In this document: positions 24,286 through 32,632 of the stretch, piece after piece
Numbering within the stretch: position 1 is the stretch's first letter
Layout: each line of letters opens with the position of its first letter
Assembly: GCA_903875225.1 (NCBI GenBank)
Contig: CAIQVJ010000108.1
Span: 235,196 to 299,195 of the forward strand
Direction: 5' to 3'
Source of the DNA: an uncultured Pseudomonadota bacterium
GTDB lineage: Bacteria > Myxococcota_A > UBA796 > SXON01
Length of the DNA stretch: 64,000 nt
Made by a program: the position numbers and the translations under genes
The notes under the pieces: model-generated
What the model was told of the DNA's origin: nothing
Databases searched by the model: none
What the model saw: the letters and a program-made list of their open reading frames with translations, nothing else

Positions 24286-25773
24286 CTAGAAGCTGTACCG
24301 GACCCAGCCGGTGAGTGTGGCGTCGGGCAAAAGCCCGGAGAGGTCGACGCTCGCGGTACCGAGCGTGTACGAGAGAGACGAGGCGGCCGGGCGGAACTCG
24401 CCGTCGGACCCCACCGGGATCTGGCCGCCGAGGTTCACGACCACGCGATCCGTTGCCGTCCACCCTACGCCGGGGATGAGCATCGCGGTACCATCCTCGA
24501 GGTTGGCGAGCACCGCGCTGGAGAGGATGAAGTCACGGGTGATGCCGAGCCGCACCACCCCGGCGACGTAGTGCCGGCCGAGCGTCATGCGGGTGGTCGA
24601 CGAGGAGGCGGAGGGCAACATCGGGCAGTCGAACGGCAGTGTGCCGGAGAGCCGACTGGTGTAGTCGTAGTCGGCCGGCGCCGACCCGCTGCCGTCGTAC
24701 CGGTACTCGGCGCCGAAGTACAGGTTCTCCAGGATCGGGAAGCTGTAGTCGAGCCCACCGACGACCTCGACGTACCCGTCGGTGTCGAGGCTGTCGGTGT
24801 GCACATCTCCGTGCCAGCCGCCTTCCGCCCAGTAGCCCACTCCGAGGGTGCCCCGGACGTCACCCCCTACGAACCAGCTCTGGTCGGCCTTTGCCTGGCC
24901 CACCGCCGCGACGTCGACCCCGCCGACCCGCAATGTGCCCTTCAGGGCGGCCGAGAGCGGGAGGTCCGCGAACTGGACCCTGTCCGCGGTCCCCTGCGCT
25001 GTGGTGAAGAACGGGGAGAGGTCGTCACCCACCGCGATGACAGCGGTGATGTCCGACTTGCCAAGAGGCACATCCGCCTTCACGGCGTTGATGCCCTGCG
25101 GCTCGCGCCACGGCTCCGCGATCAGCACCTCGGCGTACAGATCGGTGGGGTGGAAGTACATCCCGCTGCCCCATCGGATCGCCTGGCGGCCGATCTTCAG
25201 GTCCATGGACTTGAGGTTGACGTCCACGTGCAGGCGCTCGACCGACAAGACGTCGGCGATGCTCGCGTACTTCGGGTCGGGATCGTAGGTGCACCCCGCC
25301 GTGGTGAGCAGGTCTCCGAGGTCGGAGGCGAAGAGCGTGTCGGACAGCTCCTTCCCGGTGTCCCGCCCCTCGGTGAGCGCGCCCTCCACCACCACCTCGG
25401 CCTTGAGCCGCCCCGCGAGGGGACCATCCGCCGGCCCGATGGCGAATCGCGGGCGGACACGCTCGGCGAAGGTGAACGGGTTGCCCGTCACCCCGGGCAA
25501 CGCGGACATCCGGATCTCGGCGTACCCTCCGAGCTCCGCGTCAACCTGCCTCGGCTCGACCTCCGCCGTCGTCGGGAGCCCCGCCGCGGTCTCGCCGGGG
25601 ACGGCCTCGGGCGTGACCGCCACCGGCGCAGCTTCCACCGGGACCGGCGCGGGCTCGGCCAGCGCGGGCGGTGCCTCCACGGGAGCGCTCCCCACCGGCG
25701 CAGCCTCGACTGGCGCAGCCTCGACTGGCGCAGCCTCCACCGGTGCGGTCTCTTCCTGGGGCTCTCCCGTCAT
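24286..25773 (-). CDS. Probable outer-membrane beta-barrel protein, no visible signal peptide
   Basis: 495 residues. The C-terminal 400 residues are porin-like: alternating amphipathic strands such as LGGYAEIRMSALPG, LKAEVVVEGALTEG, VNLKSMDLKIGRQAIRWGSG, LDYSFPILENLYFGAEYRYD and the ending LTGWVRYSF, a terminal aromatic residue as in barrels. KIGRQAIRWGSG resembles DUF1302-type or alginate-porin-like families. The start chosen is ATG 25773, whose ATGA overlaps the GbsR stop. It gives an N-terminus of Pro/Val/Glu/Ala repeats with no hydrophobic signal. A longer frame to 25905 also lacks one. It precedes the ABC genes and may be the outer-membrane partner. Confidence 0.7.
   Translation of the reverse strand: MTGEPQEETAPVEAAPVEAAPVEAAPVGSAPVEAPPALAEPAPVPVEAAPVAVTPEAVPGETAAGLPTTAEVEPRQVDAELGGYAEIRMSALPGVTGNPFTFAERVRPRFAIGPADGPLAGRLKAEVVVEGALTEGRDTGKELSDTLFASDLGDLLTTAGCTYDPDPKYASIADVLSVERLHVDVNLKSMDLKIGRQAIRWGSGMYFHPTDLYAEVLIAEPWREPQGINAVKADVPLGKSDITAVIAVGDDLSPFFTTAQGTADRVQFADLPLSAALKGTLRVGGVDVAAVGQAKADQSWFVGGDVRGTLGVGYWAEGGWHGDVHTDSLDTDGYVEVVGGLDYSFPILENLYFGAEYRYDGSGSAPADYDYTSRLSGTLPFDCPMLPSASSSTTRMTLGRHYVAGVVRLGITRDFILSSAVLANLEDGTAMLIPGVGWTATDRVVVNLGGQIPVGSDGEFRPAASSLSYTLGTASVDLSGLLPDATLTGWVRYSF
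25696..25752 (-). repeat. 15-bp tandem repeat in barrel gene
   Basis: About four near-identical 15-bp units (GGCGCAGCCTCGACT-type) encode APVEA repeats near the N-terminus of the barrel protein. The first units are identical; the last ones have drifted (CCTCCACCGGTGCGG). A likely place for length change. Confidence 0.7.
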
Positions 25774-26327
25774 GACCGCTCCCGTTGCATCGACCGGAAC
25801 CGGGTCTCCATCTCCTCCAGCTGGGCCTCCACGAAGCCGAGGAACACCAACCCCCGCTGCACCCGCAGCCCGGGTGCGTCCGCGGACCGCAAGGCCCCCT
25901 CCCACGCGTCCGTCGACTCCGCGGCGCCCAGCCCGCCTTGCCCCGACGAGCGGAGGGTCTCACCGGCCTCGACAGCCAGTTCGGCTTGCCGGAACACCTC
26001 CCCCAGCCTGCGAAACATCTGGCGCAGGAACGGGAGGCGGCTCACGAACACGTCCTCGCGCATCGCGTAGTACTGGCGACGGTCGCCGGGCACCGCGCGG
26101 ACCTCCATCGACCCGTTCGAGATGAACATGCGCGTGTTGATGCTCACGCTGGCCCTGCTGATGCCGAGCGCCTGGGCGATCTCGTTCAACAGGAGCGGCC
26201 GCGGCGACACCACCAGGAGGCCGAAGATCCGCCCGGCGATGCGTGGCAGGCCGATCGCGTCGAAGTGCAGCCCTACGGTCTCGATGAACTCGATCTCTTC
26301 GGGCGCGAATAGCGGGGCGGCAGCCAT
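25770..26327 (-). CDS. GbsR/MarR-family transcriptional regulator
   Basis: 185 residues. The winged-helix DNA-binding domain is clear at about residues 40-95: LLNEIAQALGISRASVSINT (helix-turn-helix) and EVRAVPGDRRQYYAMRED (wing). The N-terminus FIETVGLHFDAIGLPRIAGR is characteristic of GbsR-type regulators. The C-terminal half is helical and acidic, probably for dimerisation. It is the first gene of the reverse cluster that continues with the barrel, ABC transporter and LolA-like genes, and an inverted repeat lies just upstream of its start, suggesting autoregulation of the whole set. Confidence 0.88.
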   Translation of the reverse strand: MAAAPLFAPEEIEFIETVGLHFDAIGLPRIAGRIFGLLVVSPRPLLLNEIAQALGISRASVSINTRMFISNGSMEVRAVPGDRRQYYAMREDVFVSRLPFLRQMFRRLGEVFRQAELAVEAGETLRSSGQGGLGAAESTDAWEGALRSADAPGLRVQRGLVFLGFVEAQLEEMETRFRSMQRERS

Positions 26328-26344
26328 CGGCTGCCCTCGTTACT

Positions 26345-26375
26345 CCGTTCAGTTCATTCAGTCCACACTGAACGG
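26345..26375. promoter_or_regulatory. Inverted repeat upstream of gbsR-like gene
   Basis: Two 9-bp arms, CCGTTCAGT (26345-26353) and ACTGAACGG (26367-26375), are separated by 13 bases; a further TTCAGT lies in the spacer. It starts 18 bases upstream of the regulator's ATG and 7 bases after the stop of the PEGA-like gene on the reverse strand. It could be the regulator's operator or a hairpin that ends the upstream transcript; there is no T-tract. Confidence 0.5.
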
Positions 26376-26381
26376 GGCGAT

Positions 26382-27818
26382 TCAGGGCCCTTGCCCGCCC
26401 AGGCGCAGCGCGAGGCCGCCCCACGCGGACACAGCCGAGGTGGGGGTGAACTCCGGCTCGCCCCCGCCCCGCGCGAGGGTGAGCGGTATGCCGTACACCC
26501 CGCGGGCGTAGAGCTCGAGCGGGCCGACCAGCGGGACCGTCGCCTGCCCCCCCACGCCCAGGTACCAGGGAAATTGCAGCCCCACGGTGGCCTGCCCGTA
26601 CCGTACGCCCACCGCGGCATGCGGGTAGATGAACGCTCGCGTGGCGCCCTCCCCCGTCGGGAGCGCGTGGAAGCTGCCGAGCGTGACCTGGGCGTCCACC
26701 CCCGCGCCCACCTCGAACAGCCCGATCTGCCAGGCTGCGCCCACGCCCAGCGCCGGAGTCGCTGCATTGACGGTCGATTTCAGATGCGGGGCACCAGCCG
26801 ACACGTTCTGCAGGAAAAAGTCGCCCGAGGAGAGCCAGCCGGCTCCCGCGGAGACGCGGACCAGCGGCCCCCCATCCGTCTGCTTCTCCGCGACGATGGG
26901 AACCGCCTGCGCGGTCCCGCCGTCGATCCGCAGCAGCCGCGGCTTCCGCTCCCCGGGGACCGCAAGGTAGACCGGCTCGCCCGCCGCGACCGCCGAGACC
27001 GCGGTGGGCACGGCCCACCCATCCCTGCCGCTGGCCAGCTGCGCCACGAGCGCATCCCGCTCTGCCGGTCCAAAAGGAGCCTCCACCCGAACGGTGCCGG
27101 CTGCCAGGACCTCGTCCGCGTATGCCCAGAGCAGCGTCTCACCCACCTGTACGTGTACGTAGTGGCGACCCGCACTCACGAGCACACGCGTACCCGGCGC
27201 CGAGCTGATCCGCTGCCCATCGAGGAAAACCGTGGCGCCAGATGCCAACGCGCCGACCACGACCGTACCGGACGGGCTCCCCTTGACAGACGCCTGCACG
27301 GCGTCGAACGCCAGGCGCGCGGGAGCGTCCGGCAGATCGCCGGGGGAAGGTGCCGCTGCGCCGTAGAGCCCTGCAGCGTTCGCCCAGGCGGTGATGACCG
27401 CGTCGCGGCCCGCCCCGGTGCGGTACGGCCCGGCCGCCTTCTCCGACCCCACCTGGTCCTGGAAATAGCGCTGGACCGCATACCCCTGCATCATCCAGGC
27501 CCGGGAGAGCAGCTGCCGGTCGGCGTCGCTGCGCAGCACCTGCACGTCCGAGGTGGCCTTCTGCAGCCGAGCCATCACCTGGAGCTCCCCGTCGAACACG
27601 TCGAAGAGCGACTTGCATGCGGCCACCTCTTCTCCGAGCAACCCCATCGTGTCGGTCGCCGGCACCACCGGAACGATCGCGGCAAACGGGGCTGTCGTCG
27701 CCCCCTCGACGGTCCGGGCGATCGCCGCCCGGTTGGCGTCGTCCGGCTCACCCACCCAGTAGACCCTGGCAGCCTCGGCCGGCGACGAGAGCAGCGACAC
27801 GAGCAGCATCAACGACAT
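26382..27818 (-). CDS. Exported PEGA-like protein downstream of kinase
   Basis: 478 residues. ATG 27818 opens a signal peptide (MSLMLLVSLLSSPAEAA), overlapping the end of the kinase gene by 10 bases. A helical region is followed at about residues 190-245 by a PEGA-like beta domain (GTVVVGALASGATVFLDGQR, APGTRVLVSAGRHYVHVQVG). The last 150 residues look like a small outer-membrane barrel (ALGVGAAWQIGLFEVGAGVD, AAVGVRYGQATVGLQFPWYL, LELYARGVYGIPLTLARGGG). The frame stays open far upstream across the kinase gene, but that part is antisense to no sensible start and is discarded. Role unknown; genetic coupling to the kinase suggests a shared pathway. Confidence 0.7.
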   Translation of the reverse strand: MSLMLLVSLLSSPAEAARVYWVGEPDDANRAAIARTVEGATTAPFAAIVPVVPATDTMGLLGEEVAACKSLFDVFDGELQVMARLQKATSDVQVLRSDADRQLLSRAWMMQGYAVQRYFQDQVGSEKAAGPYRTGAGRDAVITAWANAAGLYGAAAPSPGDLPDAPARLAFDAVQASVKGSPSGTVVVGALASGATVFLDGQRISSAPGTRVLVSAGRHYVHVQVGETLLWAYADEVLAAGTVRVEAPFGPAERDALVAQLASGRDGWAVPTAVSAVAAGEPVYLAVPGERKPRLLRIDGGTAQAVPIVAEKQTDGGPLVRVSAGAGWLSSGDFFLQNVSAGAPHLKSTVNAATPALGVGAAWQIGLFEVGAGVDAQVTLGSFHALPTGEGATRAFIYPHAAVGVRYGQATVGLQFPWYLGVGGQATVPLVGPLELYARGVYGIPLTLARGGGEPEFTPTSAVSAWGGLALRLGGQGP

Positions 27819-29461
27819 GTGAGCGAGTCTCCTTGCAGCAGGCAGTCGACCTGACCAGGGGCATCCAGCGTGACCGTGGCGCGCCGCGCCCCCACCACCA
27901 CCGTGCAGCTCCCTGCCGGAAAGTCGCGCAGGAGTGCGTTGGTGGTACCGGTGGCAGTCACGTCGCCGCAGGTCACGGCGAGCCCCTCGGCGCCAGCGAG
28001 CACGAACTTGGCGGCGCGGAGGCGCGTGGTTGCGGCCTGCGCCACCGGCTCGGTCACAGCAGCCGCGGGCACGGCGGCGGTGGTGGCGACGGCCGCCGCG
28101 CGGGGCTTCACCACGGTCGCAGCGACCGGAACTTGCTGGACCGGCGGGCCCGGGGTCGCTGGGGGCGGTACGACCGGCGCCGTCGCGGCCGGCTCCGCCG
28201 CTGCCGGCGCCGTCGCGACCGGCCCGACTGCGACCGGCGATGCAGTGACCGGCGATGTAGCGACGGGCGCAGCAGAAGCAGGATCCGGCTGGCGCTGCCA
28301 GGCGATGACGGCGAGCAGGATCACCGCCAGCGCGCCGAGCAGGCCCGCGACCATGCCGATCAGCGGTCGTCCAGGCGGGGGCGGGGCGTCTGCATCGAGC
28401 GCCTGCACGTCGACCACAGCGAGCGTGGGGGAGGCGCTCTGCGCCGGGACCGTGACCCCGCCACGCCCTGCAGGCAGCGCGGCCGTGCCCTCCTCCAACA
28501 GCATCCCGAGCGCGGGATCCGGGCCGGCGACGGGCCGGCTCCCGAGACCCCCGAAGTCGGCCATGGCGAAGTCCTGCACATCGTCTCCGGGCAGGCGCGC
28601 CGCCGTGCGGCGCAGCACGCCCTCGAGCTCCCTTGCCACCGGCCTGCCCGCGCCCTCGTAGCAGAGGCACCGGCGGACGATCTCGGCCACCTCGTCGCCC
28701 GCCCGCACACGCACCTTCTCCACCGCCGCGGCAGCCTGTTCGGCCTGCTTCTCCGCCGCGAGCTCGGCGCGACCGAAGGACTCGAGGGTCAGCAGCTCGA
28801 ACAGCATCGCTCCCAACGAGTAGATGTCGCCCGCGGCCGTCTCGGGCTCCCCCAGGATGCGCTCTGGTGCCATGTAGCCCAGCGAGCCGTACCGGACGCG
28901 CTCCGTCCGGGCCTCGCGTCCGGCAAACTCGGCACGTGCGACGCCGAAGTCGAGCACCTTGACCTCCCCGGTCTCCGAGAGCCGCACGTTCGACGGCTTG
29001 ATGTCCCGATGGATCACGAGCAGCGGCTTCTCGTCCTCGCCGATGGCGTAGAAGGCAGCGTCCAACGCTGCCGCCGCGGCAGCACAGATCTGGAGCATCG
29101 CCCGCGCCGGAAGCTCGACCCCGGTCTCTCGGGCCCGGGTGATGAGCGTCTCGACGTCGAGCCCCGGGATGTACTCCATCAGGAGCGCCCAGCGTCCGCC
29201 AAGCTGAAGCAGGTCGTCCACCCGCACGATGTGGCGATGCTGCAGCCTGCCGAGCAGGCGCGCCTCGTCCCGGAGCCGTCGCCCCGCGTCGCTCTCCGGG
29301 TCCCAGGTGCTGTTGAGCAGCTTCAACGCCACTCGGCGGCGAAACCCTCCCGCGCTGGCCATGTCGGCGAGGAACACGCTGCCGAACGCACCCTCGCCCA
29401 GGGTACGCACGACCGAAAAGCTCCGACGGCCAAGGCCGTCGCTGGTCGATCTGGGATCCAC
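27809..29461 (-). CDS. Ser/Thr protein kinase, membrane-anchored
   Basis: 550-residue eukaryotic-type kinase. Subdomain motifs are complete: glycine loop TLGEGAFGSVFLAD, Lys in RRVALKLL, the Glu in RLRDEARLLGRL, catalytic HRDIKPSNVRL, DFGVARAEFAG, and YMAPERILGE. One transmembrane span (LIGMVAGLLGALAVILLAV, about residues 345-365) is followed by an Ala/Pro/Val-rich linker with repeats such as VATSPVTASPVAVGPVATA, and a C-terminal domain (about 490-550) that includes GSCTVVVGARRATVTLDAPG, a PEGA-like strand set, and Cys in the tail (VDCLLQGDSLTCR). GTG 29461 overlaps the upstream lipoprotein's TAG by one base. Likely senses envelope signals through the outer domain. Confidence 0.92.
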   Translation of the reverse strand: MDPRSTSDGLGRRSFSVVRTLGEGAFGSVFLADMASAGGFRRRVALKLLNSTWDPESDAGRRLRDEARLLGRLQHRHIVRVDDLLQLGGRWALLMEYIPGLDVETLITRARETGVELPARAMLQICAAAAAALDAAFYAIGEDEKPLLVIHRDIKPSNVRLSETGEVKVLDFGVARAEFAGREARTERVRYGSLGYMAPERILGEPETAAGDIYSLGAMLFELLTLESFGRAELAAEKQAEQAAAAVEKVRVRAGDEVAEIVRRCLCYEGAGRPVARELEGVLRRTAARLPGDDVQDFAMADFGGLGSRPVAGPDPALGMLLEEGTAALPAGRGGVTVPAQSASPTLAVVDVQALDADAPPPPGRPLIGMVAGLLGALAVILLAVIAWQRQPDPASAAPVATSPVTASPVAVGPVATAPAAAEPAATAPVVPPPATPGPPVQQVPVAATVVKPRAAAVATTAAVPAAAVTEPVAQAATTRLRAAKFVLAGAEGLAVTCGDVTATGTTNALLRDFPAGSCTVVVGARRATVTLDAPGQVDCLLQGDSLTCR

Positions 29462-29946
29462 TATCGAGCCGTCCCGGTGTCACTCATCGAGGTGTCATAG
29501 TCGGTGTCGCTGGCTGCCGCGCCAAACTCAGTGCATTCCCCCGGCATGAAGTGCAGGGGCACGTTGTACTCGTAGACGTCGCCGTTTGCGTCGAGCAGGG
29601 GCTCATGCGTGTTGCTGACAAGCTGCACCGTGAGATTGTCGAGTGTCTCCGGGATCTCCTCGAACGCGATCAGCGCGTAGGGCGTCCACACCGCGGTGTA
29701 CCCCAGCGGAGTTGTCACGTGGTAGTGCCCCTGCCCCGGCACGTCGGTCGGGTTGGTGGTGAAGTCGGTCAACGTGAGGTTCTCCACCTCCACGGTCACG
29801 ACCGTGCACCCGGTGACCGTCGTCTCCGGAGGGGGCCAGGTGACCACGATGCTCGGCTCGTCGCTGCCGGTGTCCGGTGGAGTGTACGGGGGCGGAGAGC
29901 AAGCCGTGACCATGGCAAGCGGCAGGAACATCATGAGCGGGTGCAT
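29461..29946 (-). CDS. Predicted lipoprotein of unknown function
   Basis: 161 residues. From ATG 29946: MHPLMMFLPLAMVTACSPP, a lipoprotein signal with Cys at residue 17. A Pro/Thr-rich linker leads to a small beta domain (TVVTVEVENLTLTDFTT, GHYHVTTPLGYTAVWTPYA), where the His pair GHYHV could bind metal. It ends with an acidic Asp/Thr/Ser tail. The frame extends to 30027, but the upstream part overlaps the divergent Rieske leader. It is first in the unit lipoprotein, kinase, PEGA-like protein, each overlapping the next. Confidence 0.7.
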   Translation of the reverse strand: MHPLMMFLPLAMVTACSPPPYTPPDTGSDEPSIVVTWPPPETTVTGCTVVTVEVENLTLTDFTTNPTDVPGQGHYHVTTPLGYTAVWTPYALIAFEEIPETLDNLTVQLVSNTHEPLLDANGDVYEYNVPLHFMPGECTEFGAAASDTDYDTSMSDTGTAR

Positions 29947-30068
29947 CCTTCCAGTGTATACGGGTCGAGTGTACGTGTGTACGTGTGTCTGCGTACGAGT
30001 GGCGCCCTCAAACGGATTATCGTGCAAGCGTTCCTACACGGCACCCTCACCCCCTCCGGACGCTCCGA

Positions 30069-30578
30069 ATGTACACGTTTCTCAAGACCCTGTTGCTCGG
30101 CCGCCCCGAGGGTCTACGAAGCCGATTGCGCGCCAGGATCCATGGAAGTTGCAAAGCCTCCCCGCAGACGGCGTCGGGGGCACCCTCCGGGAAGGCGCCC
30201 GCTTCGCCGGTGGTCGAGGGGGCCGAGAAGTCGCTCGCCCTGAAGAAGGAGCCGCCCCGCGACGTCACCCCCCCGGACGGGTACGAGGTCGTCCTGCACA
30301 AGGATGCGCTCGAGGCGGGCCGGATCATCGAGATCATCATCGGCGGCACCGCGATCGCAGTGGCGAACGTGGACGGCTCGTTCCATGCCATCTCGAACAC
30401 CTGCCCGCACGCGGAAGGGCCGCTGGGCGAGGGCACGCTCGATGGCAGCGTCGTGGCGTGCCCCTACCACGGGTGGCAGTTCGACGTGCGCGATGGCAGC
30501 TGCAAGACCAACCCCTACGCCAAGGTCACGACCTACCCGGTGCAGGTGGTCGGCAACGCCGTCTGCGTCAAGCTGTGA
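30069..30578 (+). CDS. Rieske [2Fe-2S] ferredoxin
   Basis: 169 residues. The C-terminal 105 residues are a Rieske domain with both cluster motifs: NTCPHAEGPLGEG (Cys-x-His) and VACPYHGWQFDVRDGSC (Cys-x-x-His). Spacing and the lack of a membrane segment fit a soluble NirD- or dioxygenase-ferredoxin-type protein. The N-terminal 60 residues are basic then Ala/Pro/Ser-rich and look disordered. The ATG at 30069 is chosen over an upstream in-frame start at 29985 because the added residues overlap the divergent lipoprotein's start. Its TGA overlaps the next gene's GTG, so a joint function is likely. Confidence 0.88.
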   Translation: MYTFLKTLLLGRPEGLRSRLRARIHGSCKASPQTASGAPSGKAPASPVVEGAEKSLALKKEPPRDVTPPDGYEVVLHKDALEAGRIIEIIIGGTAIAVANVDGSFHAISNTCPHAEGPLGEGTLDGSVVACPYHGWQFDVRDGSCKTNPYAKVTTYPVQVVGNAVCVKL

Positions 30579-32632
30579 GCGACCCCACCGCGGGGCGGGA
30601 GAACCGGCTCGCGAACGAGACCTCGCCGTACCTCCTGCAGCATCGGCACAACCCCGTGGACTGGAACCCGTGGGGGCCCGAGGCCCTCGCCCGGGCGAGG
30701 ACGGAAGAAAAACCGATCCTGCTGTCAGTAGGCTATTCAGCGTGCCACTGGTGCCATGTGATGGAGCGCGAGTGTTTTGAGGACGCGGAGATCGCCGCGC
30801 AGATGAACCGGCTCTACGTCTGCATAAAGGTCGACCGCGAGGAGCGCCCGGACATCGACAACCTGTACCAGACGACCGTGCAGATCCAGGGTCGGTCGGG
30901 CGGCTGGCCGCTCACCGTCTTCCTCCTGCCGGACGGCCGCCCTTTCTACTCGGGCACCTATTTTCCACCCACACCGCGCCACGGCCTGCCGGGCTTTCCC
31001 CAGGTGCTCGAGCAGGTGCACGCAGCGTGGGCCTCACGCCGTGCAGACGTCGACAAGGCCGGCAGCGCCATCGCCTCCGCGATCTCCCGCGTCCAGGCTC
31101 CGGCCCGGGGCCCCATCGGCCCGGCGCTCGTCGATGACGCCGGGCGATTCGTGCTCTCCCGCATGGACACGGTGAGCGGCGGGTTCGGCGATGCCCCGAA
31201 GTTTCCGAGCGTGCCGAACCTCGGCATGCTCTGGCGATGGGCCACTGCACCCGAGCCCGATCCCGAGGGTGACTTGAAGGAGGGGCGCGCAGCGGTCCTG
31301 CTCACGTTGGACCGCATGGCGCGCGGCGGCGTGTACGACCAGATCGGCGGGGGCTGGCACCGCTACTCCACAGACGCCGAGTGGCTCGTCCCGCACTTCG
31401 AGAAGATGCTCTACGATCAAGCGTTGCTCGTGCCGATGTACGTGGACGCCGCACGCTGGTGCCGGGTCGCCGGGCGTGCGGAGCCCGGTCCGGCTGGGCT
31501 CCTCGAGGCCGCCGAGCGGGCGTGCGCCTGGGTCCTCGAGGAGATGACGAGCACGGAGGGCTTGTTCTACAGCGCGACCGACGCCGACTCCGAGGGGGTC
31601 GAGGGGAAGTTCTTCGTCTGGAGCCGCGAGGAGGTGCTGGACGTGCTCGGAGACGTCGACGGCGCCGCGTTCTGCAGGGTGTACGACATCACGGCGCGAG
31701 GCAATTGGGAGGGGCACGGCATCCCGAGGCTGAAGGTCCCGCTCGCCGAAGGCCTCGCAGCCGCCGGCACGACCGAGACCGCGCTGCGCGCCTCGCTGCG
31801 CGCCCTCTACGACCACCGCGCCAGGCGGGTCCCCCCTGCCCTCGACGACAAGGCGATCGTGGGCTGGAACGCGCTGATGATCACTGCGCTCGTGGCGATG
31901 AGCAGCGAGCCCACCGGGCTCACGGGGGCCCGGTGGCTGGAGGCGGCCATCCGCGCGGCCGACGCGATCTTCGCCCTGTGCCTCCCGGACGGCAGGCTTG
32001 CGCACAGCCGGTGCAAGGGAAAGACGCAAGGCATCGGGTTCCTCGACGACCACGCGTCGCTCGGCCTCGCCTGCCTGCACCTCGCCGAGGCCACGGGCGA
32101 GCCGCGCTGGGTGGGCCGGGCGGTGGGGCTCGCGACCGCGATCCAGGCCGAATTCGCCGCCCCGGAGGGCTACTACCAGACAGCGCACACCGGCGAGGCG
32201 CTCTTTGCCCGGCCGCGCGACGCCCATGACGGCGCCGTGCCCTCGGGGACGGGCCTCGCAGCAGCTTTCTTCCTGCGCCTTCACGCCCACACGGCCGAGT
32301 CGGGCTGGCGCACGGAGGCCGAGCGCATCGTGTCGGACCACGGCGAGCAGCTACACCGCAACCCCTTCGGGAACGGCGCGCTGCTCTCCACGCTCGATCA
32401 GCTCCAGCGCGGGTTCACCGAGGTCGTCTACACGAGCGCGGAGCTGCGGGCTGCCGCGCGCCGGGTCGCCTCCCCCGACACGCTGACGCTCGCCCTCGGG
32501 AGCCTGCCGGCTGATCATCCGGCGCGAGTCGGGCGCGTCGCAGATCGGCCTACGGCCTGGGTGTGCCGCGGGACCACCTGCTCACTTCCCGTGCACGACG
32601 AAGCGGCCCTGCTGAAACTGCTGTGCGGATAG
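30575..32632 (+). CDS. DUF255 (YyaL/spermatogenesis-associated 20-like) protein
   Basis: 685 residues. The N-terminal 170 residues are a thioredoxin-like DUF255 domain: SPYLLQHRHNPVDWNPWG, then VGYSACHWCHVMERECFED with a CHWC active site, then KVDREERPDIDNLYQ and GGWPLTVFLLPDGRPFY. The rest is an alpha/alpha-toroid of the six-hairpin glycosidase-like type (GGVYDQIGGGWHRYSTD, WLVPHFEKMLYDQALL, DADSEGVEGKFFVW, DDKAIVGWNALMI). GTG 30575 overlaps the Rieske stop and starts the expected N-terminus. Function of the family is unknown; the cysteine pair and the ferredoxin neighbour point to redox chemistry. Confidence 0.93.
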   Translation: MSDPTAGRENRLANETSPYLLQHRHNPVDWNPWGPEALARARTEEKPILLSVGYSACHWCHVMERECFEDAEIAAQMNRLYVCIKVDREERPDIDNLYQTTVQIQGRSGGWPLTVFLLPDGRPFYSGTYFPPTPRHGLPGFPQVLEQVHAAWASRRADVDKAGSAIASAISRVQAPARGPIGPALVDDAGRFVLSRMDTVSGGFGDAPKFPSVPNLGMLWRWATAPEPDPEGDLKEGRAAVLLTLDRMARGGVYDQIGGGWHRYSTDAEWLVPHFEKMLYDQALLVPMYVDAARWCRVAGRAEPGPAGLLEAAERACAWVLEEMTSTEGLFYSATDADSEGVEGKFFVWSREEVLDVLGDVDGAAFCRVYDITARGNWEGHGIPRLKVPLAEGLAAAGTTETALRASLRALYDHRARRVPPALDDKAIVGWNALMITALVAMSSEPTGLTGARWLEAAIRAADAIFALCLPDGRLAHSRCKGKTQGIGFLDDHASLGLACLHLAEATGEPRWVGRAVGLATAIQAEFAAPEGYYQTAHTGEALFARPRDAHDGAVPSGTGLAAAFFLRLHAHTAESGWRTEAERIVSDHGEQLHRNPFGNGALLSTLDQLQRGFTEVVYTSAELRAAARRVASPDTLTLALGSLPADHPARVGRVADRPTAWVCRGTTCSLPVHDEAALLKLLCG

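Noticed and set aside
25774..25905. Extension of the barrel frame upstream to give a possible signal peptide
   Set aside because: The extra 44 residues are not hydrophobic and lie within the GbsR gene; the coupled ATG at 25773 is more natural.
27819..29483. Upstream extension of the PEGA-like frame to make a 1033-residue protein
   Set aside because: The extension overlaps the kinase gene in another frame, and a proper signal peptide starts at 27818.
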